NCBI GenBank assembly: GCA_015039465.1
Contig: MU130176.1
Coordinates: 1-37,103 of the forward strand
DNA: 37,103 nucleotides
Direction: 5' to 3'
DNA from: Phlegmacium glaucopus
Taxonomy: Eukaryota; Basidiomycota; Agaricomycetes; Agaricales; Cortinariaceae
The notes under the pieces are model-generated. The model was not told the origin of the DNA. It did not search any database and saw nothing but the letters and a program-made list of their open reading frames with translations. The number at the start of each line of letters is the position of its first letter. Position 1 is the first letter of the stretch. Both the position numbers and the translations under genes were made by a program. Positions 10,534 to 20,214 of this stretch are shown in pieces.

Positions 10534-12314
10534 ACTGTAAGGTCAATTTCAAGCAAGCGAATTGTGGCTGTGCCGCTCTTTCTTCGCGATGTTCCACTTT
10601 CATCGTCTCATGGTTAACAGCCTTTCACCCACGGAACTGGACTCGTTTCCAGGCAGTTCTCCTAAGTTTCTAGTCAATTTCTTCTCCTGTTGAAGCTTGA
10701 AGCTTGACCGGTCGACCAGTTGATCGTACTTGCGCTGGTCTCTTGCACAACTCTGGCAGCGACAATCTACCATGAGTTATTCCTAGGCAACGCTGGATCT
10801 TTATACCACTACCATTTACTGGTTCTGGCCTTGACTGCAATAAGCTGCAATACACCCTCGCAGCTCGCTTGGATTTACTACCTAGGGGTTATATCGACAA
10901 CAACAAAAACGTTCACGAGTGGTTGGACACCACGCGTTTTTTCTGGGGGGGACAACGTTCCCTAATCTATAGGACTTGGGAACCACCATCCCTTGCAGCA
11001 ATTTCAACCGACTGTGAGCTTGCACCTCAGATTTCCATGACTCCTTCAAGGCTCGGTAAAATGTTTCTCCCAGAGAGATATATGACTCGGCCTCTTCATC
11101 TACATAGAGAAGATCCACTATAAAATCATTTGGGCGTTTCCCATCGGCGATCTCCTGTCGATAACATGCAATTCGGTCTTTGCCTCGAGAGTCCATAATC
11201 GAGAAAAATGAGAAGATTATTACTAGCTGGTTCTGGCCGAACGAGGTAGCCTTGGGGTTTGGCAAATGGTAGGAATGATCTATCGCTTGTCGCAATGCAA
11301 GGTGATCGCCAGCTGGAAATGAGTTGTGGCTTGAATCTTAGTTTTGAATTCCAACAGTTGCCATTGCTGGAGACACCTAAATTCTTATGAGGGGGTTGGT
11401 TTACTACACGGCGAACTGTTAAAAGCCTCAAGCTGGCGCTTGTATGCACAAAACAAAATAAATCGTCCGTCTGTGACCTTGCCTTCCTGAATTTTGTCGT
11501 CAGCTCATCAATCACTTGAACTCATTTCCTCTTTTATCTTAGCCTTATGCCTCAGTGTGAGGGCAGAGAAGAATAGGATTAATGAGAATTGCATTATACT
11601 GGACTGGGAGGTTACGAAATCCGATGGACAATAAGCAGTAGAGAGGTATGGCGACCCCAAGCCGCCCAACATAGGTGATACTGCACCAGCTGTTCCAACT
11701 TTGACGGGGGTTTTGGCGATGGGTGATTTCGGCTGCCCATTGCGAGTCACAGGAATTACTGATGAACAGAATGCAATACATTTCATCAAGTTTGTAGATT
11801 TTGAATCTTGTATTTCGTGAGCGAATACTACCTACTACCCATTGAGAGAGTGTGGCACCCGAGTTCACGAAGCGAAGTTCTGATTGCGAACAACACCAGT
11901 CAAGCTTTCAAGGGCTGAAGCCCCAAGCTTCAAAATCACAACAACGCGCGAAGGATTCATCATACATAAAACAGAAGTTATATAATTAATGTTGTCACAA
12001 CGTTGAACATAGAAGAAAAAAGAGAGCGTGAGCAGCTAGTACAAACCAAATTTCGGCGACGGCGTGACAACATCTAACAAGACAGGATTATGTGTTGAAA
12101 CAAGTCGACCAAAAAAAAGTTCCAAGAAACATCTGTGTGAAAATAGAAATAGAGAGAAGGGTATTAAGTGACAAAGCGACGGAGCAAAGCGCACTGGAGA
12201 TATCGTATATATTACAACAAGCAAAGGAATTTAAAAATTGCACACTCGAGCAACCGGCTCCCGAAAGTGGGACAGGGCGAGTAAGGCACAACAAAAAAGA
12301 TTGCACAGATCATA
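10534..12314. other. Intergenic region between bHLH and G-alpha genes
   Basis: It contains the bHLH 5' flank, a kinase-like gene fragment (10882-11337, minus), a further unassigned open stretch around 11508-11868 (minus), and the G-alpha 3' flank (about 11880-12314). No intact gene could be assembled. Confidence 0.45.
10882..11337 (-). pseudogene. Fragment resembling the N-lobe of a fungal protein-kinase-like family
   Basis: A 151-codon open stretch has coding-like composition but no good start. It reads through DSRGKDRIACYRQEIADG, then DFIVDLL, a YRALKESW block, EVQAH and LKLLQG…VVPKSY. The EV-x-AH/AY…LQG-x-x-VP pattern resembles the N-lobe region of the expanded kinase-like families in mushroom-forming fungi. 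No DFG/HxD-type C-lobe follows, and the frame degenerates after about 10950. The upstream frame is closed by TAA at 11338-11340. I therefore treat it as a truncated remnant. The family assignment rests on pattern memory and is tentative. Confidence 0.35.
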
Positions 12315-14389
12315 CTAGCGCCGCCGATTGGAGATAACCCCTGAAGATAGAATCTCGCACTGTAATGATCGGTCGAATCAGCAGACAATCTGACCAACAA
12401 AAAAGATATCAACTAACCATTCCCAATGATACGTTGAGTTGCTTTAGTATCCTAAACATCAGAAGAAAATTAATAAGAGTCAAAGTATATGTCAATACGC
12501 AAAGACCCACCACCACACTCGTGAAATGAGTATACAGGACTCGGCGATTCTCGTTATTCCGTCGATGGACCTGGAGGAAATGCGCACGGAAGTACTGTAC
12601 GACAGTCTCGTAGTCATTTCCTCGTTCACCAAATGACGTGATACTAGAAAGCGATCAAAAATCAGACTCATTGAACGTGGTTTTGCTTCTCACTATTTCC
12701 GAACTTTTAGCCCGGTGTTGAGCTTGGATCTGAGAAGATCTGTTTTATCTAGATGAACAAGATGAAATTATCAGCAAAATAAATTAATCAGATCGAATCA
12801 TCACGTACTCAGGAATAGCACAAGGTGCACGTTTTTCAAAAGCGCGTTAGAGCAGATTTGCGTGAACAGCTGGAGCGAGTCGTCGATCCTGTTTGTCCTC
12901 GGGTCTTCCTCCAAGTACTAAGGAAAAGATGAAGCATGAGGTGAGCAAAACAGGTTTGGCAGGCATCGAGACGAAGATAAACACATTGAAGCGGAGTGCA
13001 ATAAAGGGAGGCCCCAAAAATAGAAGAGGAGCGACACATACCTGATCAAAGGCGCTAACGGGCGCAACGAAAATGATTGCGTTGGCATCATCAAAATAAG
13101 GTACCCAAGAGTGTCGCTGGCCACGAGCACCACCCACGTCGAAGAGATGCCAAGTTACGGACTTGCCATGGATGTCTACGTCAAATATATGCTCTGCAAC
13201 GCCCATCGTTTGGATTCTGGCGTGTAAGATGTCATCTGAGGGGAGAAATGTGAGTATATGCGCCATAAATTCATTGAATTAAAGAATCACCCGTCGTCGG
13301 AATGTAATCGTGAGCGGCGATCCTCGAGATGTGCCTTAGGAAGCTAGGAACAGTCAAATAAGTAGATGAAAGGTCGAGATATCAATAAAAATACTCGTAC
13401 AATTCAGACCATTCGTCGAGTTTCAGTCTACGTTTGACGATCAGACCTTTGACGGTTGGGTGACTCCAGAGCTCTTTGATATCCCCTTCGCAAACTTCGA
13501 GTAGATGACCAACTTCTTGCACCAAGGCATCTATGACTTCGTCACGAGAAACGCTATCACGGGGGTGTTTCTCGTTCGAAGATGATCCGTTCATCCTCTT
13601 TCTGCCCAAAGCACCCTCGATCGTCCGGGCTTGCCATCCGCTGCGCACATAGACACCGCCTTTCCCAGATCCGGAAACAGATATTCCCCCACTTAGACGA
13701 TCTGCCAGTTGAGGTTCTGAAGAAATCAATGGCGAGAGCCTGCGACGCAAGATTGCGATTTGCACAGCGCCGGCGTCCTTTGACAGAGTGGAGTGACCAG
13801 CCGAGCTAGCCACTGCCTCAGATTGAGTTGGTGACCTAGGAGACCCTTGATGTATATCACCCATCAAGGACGTAGAAGGAGATGGTTGATCAGCGAACCG
13901 GCCGCTGCGTTGCTTCATAGCCAGAACAGACTGAGTATCGTCATATAAGTCATCATCATCGAGGACGTCGTCCCAACTCTCAAGGGTAGTCAGGATATGC
14001 TTCAAAGAATGGACGATGTTGAAGTAAATGACGGTTTTCCATGATGAGCGCTCTTGATCCAGGGAATTTGGCTTGTACATCAATTGGAACTGTTTCTGCA
14101 AGGTGGATTTCCCACTCTCGGCTTGGCCTAGGAGGAGAAGCTAGGCGCCAATGTCAATTTATCGGATGTATGAATGAAGAGATGAAAGTATGCTAACTTT
14201 TACGTCTCCTCTTCTCCTCTTTATGCGTTCACGTTCCTCGCGTAGATCTTCGTCTATTTGTTCTGATACCCGTTTAGCCTCAGCCTCAAACTGAAGACGG
14301 GCATAGCGCTCGGAGTCTGTCTCCGTTGGAGGAGGTTTCATGGCAGCAGTAATTGGATCATCCTGGCTGTACAATGAGGGGGAGCGCAT
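12315..14389 (-). CDS. Heterotrimeric G-protein alpha subunit, extended, catalytic Gln replaced by Ala
   Basis: Nine exons: 14198-14389, 13401-14140, 13291-13343, 13042-13235, 12809-12917, 12694-12748, 12511-12643, 12418-12451 and 12315-12340; 511 aa versus about 350 usual. P-loop GQAESGKST is at 69-77. Switch I carries R335-x-x-T338 and Asp433 closes NKTD (430-433). The G3 box reads DVGGARGQR (361-369), so Ala365 replaces the Gln needed for GTP hydrolysis. The G5 TCAT-type motif reads TSVV. The N-terminus (MRSPSLY) lacks the usual Gly2 myristoylation site and adds about 60 charged residues. The helical domain has a Ser/Arg-rich insert of about 150 residues. Such divergent G-alphas occur in basidiomycetes. 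Plasma-membrane signalling is assumed from the family. The last two exons are the least certain. Confidence 0.9.
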
Positions 14390-14528
14390 TGTGGTTGTGG
14401 TGGTAGGAGAAAAAGAGATGAAATGAACTTGGGGGTTGCGATGTAAGTGACTTCACTATTTTTACGTGAGACGGATGCCCTCAAAGCCTTCTCGGTCACA
14501 CCTTAACAACTGCTGTCACACATTCACC
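14390..14528. promoter_or_regulatory. Divergent promoter between G-alpha and cyclophilin genes
   Basis: Only 139 bp separate the two start codons, so both genes must share this region or overlap in upstream elements. It contains pyrimidine-rich tracts and no obvious TATA box. Confidence 0.6.
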
Positions 14529-15311
14529 ATGGTATTATAGCCAGGATTCCATCATCCCCATTATACTAACCTTTTTCACAGTCTGTAACCCTACATACTA
14601 CCCATGGAGATCTCAAGGTCAGTTATCCCTGTCGTCAATTCGCACCCACTGACTCTGCCTCGATCAGATTGAAATTTTCTGTGAGGCAGTGCCAAAAGCA
14701 GCAGAGGTCAGCAACAGTCAATCTATCAACAATGATTCATTCTGTTGAACAATTTCAACAGAATTTCCTTGCGCTGTGTGCATCAGGATACTATAACAAC
14801 TCCATTTTTCATCGCAGTATCCGAGGTTTTATTGTACAAACTGGCGACCCCACAGGTACCGGTAAAGGAGGTCAGAGTATCTGGGGTGCTACTTTTCCTG
14901 ACGAAATAAGATCAACCTTGAAAGTCGGTCCCCCTCTGTCAGACTCTGTACCCGATTTTTACATTCTGATCCAGTTTTGCAGTTTAATTCTCGAGGGGTC
15001 GTTGCCATGGCCAACTCAGGCAACGTCGCAGACTCTAATAAATCCCAATTTTTCATCACTTATTCAAAGCAACCCCATCTTGATGGCAAACACACCATCT
15101 TTGGCAAAGTGATTGATGGCGCTGACTCCACGCTTGATTCGATGGAACGCGTACCTGTCAATAATAAGAATAGACCACTAAACGAGATGAAATTGACCCA
15201 TGATCGTAGATGTCTTTTTAATGCCTCTATCACTATACTTACCCATCCGATGTTTAGGTCACAATCCATTCGAATCCTATTGCTGACGCAGTACTGGCCG
15301 GCAGACGCTAA
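14529..15311 (+). CDS. Cyclophilin-type peptidyl-prolyl isomerase, PPIL3-like
   Basis: Six exons: 14529-14531, 14582-14617, 14668-14706, 14762-14923, 14983-15201 and 15258-15311, giving 170 aa (PPIL3 about 161). The first exon is only the ATG. Family signatures run in order: SVTLHTTHGDLKIEIFCE, then NFLALCASGYY, FHRSIRGFIVQTGD with the catalytic Arg, GTGKGGQSIWG, QFFITYSKQPHLDGKHT and FGKVIDG. PPIL3 proteins are compact nuclear cyclophilins associated with the spliceosome; they catalyse prolyl cis-trans isomerisation. The last intron (15202-15257) starts GA instead of GT. Using it restores the conserved VTIHSNPIADAV end. The nearby GT at 15206 would give a shifted tail ending at 15286. The final junction is therefore uncertain; the rest is clear. 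Confidence 0.9.
15202..15257 (+). other. Cyclophilin intron 5 with apparent GA-AG ends
   Basis: The exon is expected to end at CAT (15201) because GTC ACA ATC CAT resumes the conserved protein at 15258. The intron would then start GATCGTAG instead of a consensus such as GTACGTAG. The acceptor TTTAG is normal, and the length (56 bp) is typical of neighbours. Confidence 0.6.
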
Positions 15312-15625
15312 GGTGGAAAGAGAACTCTCCTGGTCCCGTCTGATATGGACCATCAGGTGCCTACGTGTGTGTGATAATTCGTTATGAATCTGATCATCAG
15401 TAAGGTCCCAATCTGTACCAATGTGTGGAAAAAAATATAGACATTATTGGGAAGAAGATAACCCTGTCATAAATTTGCACTGCTCCTATTATTACTCTCC
15501 TATTTTTTGCACAGCATCACTCTCTCTCACTCTCTCCGTTCTTGGCGGCTTAATACAGGGGTGTCCATTCTCAACATAAAAATACATGTGTTGGGACGAC
15601 GTGTACTCCAGGCACTGCCCTAGGG
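15312..15625. other. Convergent 3' region, cyclophilin and capping protein
   Basis: 314 bp between two convergent stop codons. It holds both 3' UTRs and a CTCTCTCTCACTCTCT tract near 15520. No gene seen. Confidence 0.5.
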
Positions 15626-16864
15626 TCATCGTTTGATGAAACCCACAAGTTCTTTTTGCAGCTCCTTTTGACGGCGAGCCTTTTCAAGATCGTCAATACT
15701 GCGGAGGTCATAGACAATATCTCGCGTCTTTCCAAAATAAACCTAGCAAGTGAAAATCAGACATTAGACGATAATAACAATAACAACTGATTATCAATAA
15801 GAACAAAAAATCAGAGTATCTGACCTCTTGTAATAAATTTCTCATCTTGATCTCCATCTCTTCAATCATCCTTCCAATGTTGGAGATATGAGATGCAGTG
15901 TCATGTATAGGCCAGTCCTGTTCGGTCTGAGGAAAAAAATCCGTGTTAGTTCTCTACATCAAAAAATTGCCATCATTTAAGGCATAGCATGATCCCCCAA
16001 AAGGAACGATTCTCTCGTCAAGAAATTTGATATAACGTGGGCCCTGGAGCAATAATACCACATACGCACCTGACGTGTCATACTTCCGCTCAAGCTAACT
16101 TCCCCTTCCCTCTTCCATCCATCGGGCCTTTTCGAGTCTGTATCACCTTTCCCAGGGTCATCATTGTCGGTTCCTTTCCGCGTTAGAAGATGTAGCATCA
16201 CGGTCGAAGTGAGCTTGTAATGAGCTTGTCTTCCCCGTTCCGCCGTTTCAAAAACGTGTATAGAATCCCATGAACCCTCCGGTTCATATGCCGTCATCGG
16301 TATCATGGCTAAAGGTTTATCAATTAGGACAGTTGACTGTCATTTGAACGATAGACTGTTGATCAATACGCACTCTTTTTGAGGACAACAACGCCAGCAA
16401 AATTCCCAGCTCCACTAGGATCTTCCGGGTCCCATAGATAGACCGACGATACACCGCCTTCGTAGTACAGTTCCCGATATGTATCAAAGGCTTCATTTGC
16501 TTGGATCTCAAGTTTTCGCATCCGCGAGGAAGGCGTAGCACCATCGTCGAGTGGTGGGTCGTATTCATTCGACCACGGGGACCTACAGGGGTCAATGAAA
16601 CAAAGATTGAACAAGTAAATAACCGGAAGTAACATATCGATTATACACGTACCTGTAACTCCCTTCATCACGATTGTAATCGCAAGCAAGGTATTCTCTT
16701 CCAGTTGCGCGATCCACCCTGACCTGCAATGGTTGATCGACACTTTGCAGTAATTCATCGGCATCCTCTGGACATATTCCAACGAGTGCTGCGACATTTT
16801 CTTCCGTCCGTGTGGGCGGAAGTCGGCGCATAAGATCCAGCATCGAATCGATTACGTCCGTCAT
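15626..16864 (-). CDS. CAP2: F-actin-capping protein subunit beta
   Basis: Five exons: 16653-16864, 16374-16582, 16070-16308, 15825-15926 and 15626-15742, giving 292 aa. It matches the CapZ-beta family throughout: an N-terminal [10 protein letters not shown] helix, [70 protein letters not shown] and SMTRQ. The C-terminal [17 protein letters not shown] segment and the actin-binding tail follow. An Asp/Lys/Arg-rich insert ([17 protein letters not shown] region) in exon 3 lengthens the protein slightly. With the alpha subunit, which is not in this window, it caps barbed ends of actin filaments at cortical patches. The gene is divergent from the Tan1-like gene across 128 bp. Confidence 0.96.
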
Positions 16865-16992
16865 TGCTATGGCGCTTTAGGTACTCAGAGTAGGTATATA
16901 ATCACTGTCAGGATCCAGGAAAGCTCAAGGTCACGTGCGCTAATTTGATAACAGTAATCGTTTCTGATTTTTTAGTCTTCATCACGATAACC
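16865..16992. promoter_or_regulatory. Divergent promoter between CAP2 and Tan1-like gene
   Basis: 128 bp separate the two ATGs. The plus-strand gene begins CCATGCC after ATAACC. No TATA box is obvious. A shared core promoter is likely. Confidence 0.6.
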
Positions 16993-18289
16993 ATGCCAGA
17001 AGCAAAACGAAAGTCACAAGGCGATGACAATAAACGCAAGAAAAAATACCGATCTGTGAGGAAATCCACCCTTCCATTGGTAGCGCGTCTAGTAATACGA
17101 ACAAGGATGGAACACCGATATGGGGGAAACGTCATGTTGAAGGACCAGGCGTATGGGTAAGCTGTGCGTTTATGCCCTCAGTATTACCGTTATTGGGACT
17201 TGCGAGATTCATGATTTATTAAGGCGTGAAAGGCAAAGAAAAGCAAACAATCGGAGAAGTCTATGAACTATTCGAATCGGTGTGCCTATCATCATATTTG
17301 TATGCTTCTTCAGTCACTCACACATAATGTCCTCAGATAGCTTCAGAATTATGGCCAATAATTGATGTGGCACACGAGTCACACTCTGAAGATGAAGAAC
17401 CCGATACTGAACTCAGCCTAGAAGCCCAAATTGCTAACGAGGTATCCGCCATAAAACGTCCCAGATCTCAGAATCCCGCACAAAGGTTTGGTATGTGGCG
17501 GTCGTCTCTTCTTTCAATCACCTTCCCTGATTTTAAAATTTCAGCAAATTGCCAAACGAACACACCCTGCGGTATGAATTTCGACTATTTTCCCTTGTCC
17601 AGCATTGACACCCAGCAAAAGTCATTTTTATATCTTGTAAACCACCCGTTGATCCCGTCGAGTTGGTGGTTAAATACATAAAAACCGTTGAGACTACGGG
17701 TATTACGCGAACACGGTTAGTCCCAATCCCACATTGTGTACCACTTCCTGATTATAAATTTCCTCAGATATACACATCGTCTAGTTCCAGTTTCAGGAAC
17801 ATGTGTCGCCAACCTTCCAGAAATACAAGCACTTTGCCGGCATACTGTCAAAGATTTTTTTGACCGTCATGGCGATAGTAAATTCAGGGTAATTCCGTCC
17901 TTTTTTTGCGATAATCTTGTCTAGGACTCAAATAGTTCCAGTACAAGATTGAATTACGAGTTAGAAATCATACCACCATTCCTCGACCGACATTAATACA
18001 GCATATCGCACAGTGTGTTCCCGAAGGCCATATTGTCGACCTGGATAATCCTCAGATCTTCATACTTGTCGAAGTCTTTAAGGTGAGTCAAATCCATCAT
18101 GTTTGATGCATATAATCAATAAAATCGGGCTAGAGTATATGTGGCATCTCAATCGTTGAAGACTATTATCGACTTCAAAAATTCAATGTCATGGAAATCG
18201 CTCGTGGGGCTCAGAGTTGTGCAGATGAGTCAGAGAGTCGACTTTTCCAGGGAAAGAAAGTTGTTCAAAGGGCGGAGGAAACAACTTGA
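16993..18289 (+). CDS. TAN1: THUMP-domain tRN­A acetylation factor (Tan1/THUMPD1-like)
   Basis: Nine exons: 16993-17055, 17106-17163, 17224-17279, 17337-17490, 17545-17571, 17622-17715, 17768-17888, 17942-18082 and 18134-18289, giving 289 aa. It starts with a Lys/Arg-rich tail (KRKSQGDDNKRKKKYR), then GTPIWGKRHVEGPGVWVSCV and KGKEKQTIGE, an acidic linker, and IFISCKPPVDPVELV. The THUMP core follows: RLVPVSGTC, YKIELRVRNHTT, VDLDNPQIFILVEV and SICGISIVEDYY. Tan1/THUMPD1 binds tRNA and delivers it to the Kre33/NAT10 acetyltransferase for ac4C12 formation in tRNA-Ser/Leu. Exon 2 must end at 17163 (AGCT|GTGCGT) to keep frame; the earlier GTAAGC would cause a stop. Confidence 0.94.
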
Positions 18290-18527
18290 GATATACAGTT
18301 ACTTGTATTCCAAGAGAAGGGATGCAATGCAAAGAATTTTAATCGACTACTATGTTACAAGGACTCGTGCACAAAATGAGCTACATAGAGAAATACACTC
18401 CATACCTACTACACACTGTCCCAACAAAAATGCTACGAAATGTCCTGGATGTGGAAATAGATGGTCCAACGGAAAGAGAAACGAGCCAACGATAGTGGAG
18501 TTCATTTTCGGGGGGAAAGAAGGAAAC

Positions 18528-20214
18528 CTAATGTCGATGCTGCCAATATTGGCCCTGCTGACCCGAATTCTGCTCATTAGACCAACCAGGACTTGAAGCT
18601 GAATTAGGGCAGTAAAAATTTTGCTGTGGATGATTATTGACCGACACAGGATAGTCCTGTCTTTGTATTGGAATGGATAGGGGTTGGTTAGTGCTGTACG
18701 CAGAGCTTTCCGAGAGTGTCGGTACACTAAAAGACGTCTCTCTCTGCTGATTTGGCAGAGCATAGTTTATCTTTGTGTCTACATCTTCAGGTGGCACTCG
18801 CCATTGGGGATAGTCGGTAACCATCGATATAGGCTATGAGAAGATTATTGTGAATTTAGCGGTTCAACAGATGGTTGGGGAGAGGATAGCTCACCTGGTT
18901 GTGGGTGAGTGTTGATGTTGGATATGATACTGGGTATGCAGGTGGTGTATTGAAGCCTGTCTGTACGGCAGGTTCTTGGAAACCAAATTTGTAGGCGATG
19001 AAAATAGGCCGGCTAGAGTCACTATCAAAATGAACTGCAGGAATCGGCCTCAGACATTGAAGGATAGTATATCGCGTTAAATCTACGTAATCGCATTGAC
19101 ATAAAAAAAGAGGGTTATAAAAGGGATTAACTTACCAGGAGTGGAACAAAGAGTATCCCAGAATTCCGGTGCAATCTCCGAACTGTACAACCATCCAGAT
19201 GGTTGCATTGGCGACGAGAGACATTGTAAAGGAGCAATTTCCGAGTGTAGCGGAGCAGGAGAGTCGTCCATGTAGACGAGAAAGGTGGACTGCAACACTA
19301 ATGCATATGGAGAAGGAAACTCGACCGTCCCTGATAGGTAGGTAAGGATTGAACAGGTGGAAGCTTTTATTTCGGAGCCAACATAGGACCGAGGAGAGAG
19401 CTTGATTATATGGGGATTCATAGAGTCGTTCTCCATGAAGCGAATGGCGGGAGCGGGACAGGGCCTCAATTCCTTCTGCAAAGATATCTGCACATAGATA
19501 GTGGTTAGGGTTGGAGAAGGGCCTTGTCGGTCGGGCGGTGGCGTTACAGATGCTCGAATGCTACCATCTGATTGGGATCCTGTGATTTGGCATTCGGGAG
19601 TGCCTCGATGTGAGATCAGTTGAAGAACTAAGAACTAGTCAGTCGATACACAACTTTTTCCCAAGTGGCATGCTTACTTTTCTCTCCTTTACAGGTATCT
19701 CGCAGCTGTTGAAGGCGACTACCGACTTGTTTTGGCGTCCTAGTCTTGCCCGTAGTCTCGTATATATAATCCGATACAAATCGATTCCGCATTGGAAAGC
19801 GCCCGGATTTCTGGGCTCCTTTTGGTCCAATTGCTTCCAGTTGGTATTTTTCCAAAGCTATAAAGAGATTTGTTATTGTAGTTTCCATTCAGTGTTCGTA
19901 AAAATAGTGATAGGCACCTTCAATTAATGCTGCTTCCCTGATGAACAGTTAGAAAGAAAAAAAACAAGAGCGCCTTGACTTGAGTTTAAAAACGATACTT
20001 ACAATAGTGGTGGCCAAACAGCTTCTCCTTTGCCTCTCAGAGTCTTCCAGCTCTTCCTGCCAGTTGCTACGATTTGTTCAGCGTCACGAGTCTTTTCCTC
20101 TTGCGAAGGTGTATAGGAGAGTTCATCAACGGTTGTCGACATGCAGACGAATCCATGCTGTTGGCTAGTGCCTGATGGGGAAGGGCTTGGGTAGCGCTGC
20201 TGGGAGACCTTCAT
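18528..20214 (-). CDS. TEA/ATTS-domain transcription factor
   Basis: Six exons: 20003-20214, 19918-19937 (20 nt), 19678-19857, 19136-19627, 18895-19082 and 18528-18833, giving 465 aa. The TEA domain spans about residues 56-138. It begins KSWKTLRGKGEAVWPP, continues ALIEALEKYQ and FPMRNRFVSDYIYETT, and ends with the DNA-recognition helix GKTRTPKQVGSRLQQLRD (114-131). Fungal members include AbaA and Tec1, regulators of conidiation and filamentous growth that bind CATTCY sites. The region after the domain has a beta-rich middle part with conserved-looking motifs (IYVQISLQ, VHFDSDSSRPIFIAYKFGFQ). The C-terminus is Gln/Asn/Ser/Pro-rich and probably disordered. A nuclear developmental regulator is likely, but its targets in this organism are unknown. 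The 20 nt exon is confirmed by frame. Confidence 0.93.

Noticed and set aside
13582..13809. Plus-strand frame within the G-alpha insert
   Set aside because: Antisense shadow; the minus-strand frame continues the G-alpha protein.
17151..17223. Intron of the Tan1-like gene starting at GTAAGC (17157)
   Set aside because: It would put a TGA in frame; using GTGCGT at 17164 restores WVSCVKGKEKQT.
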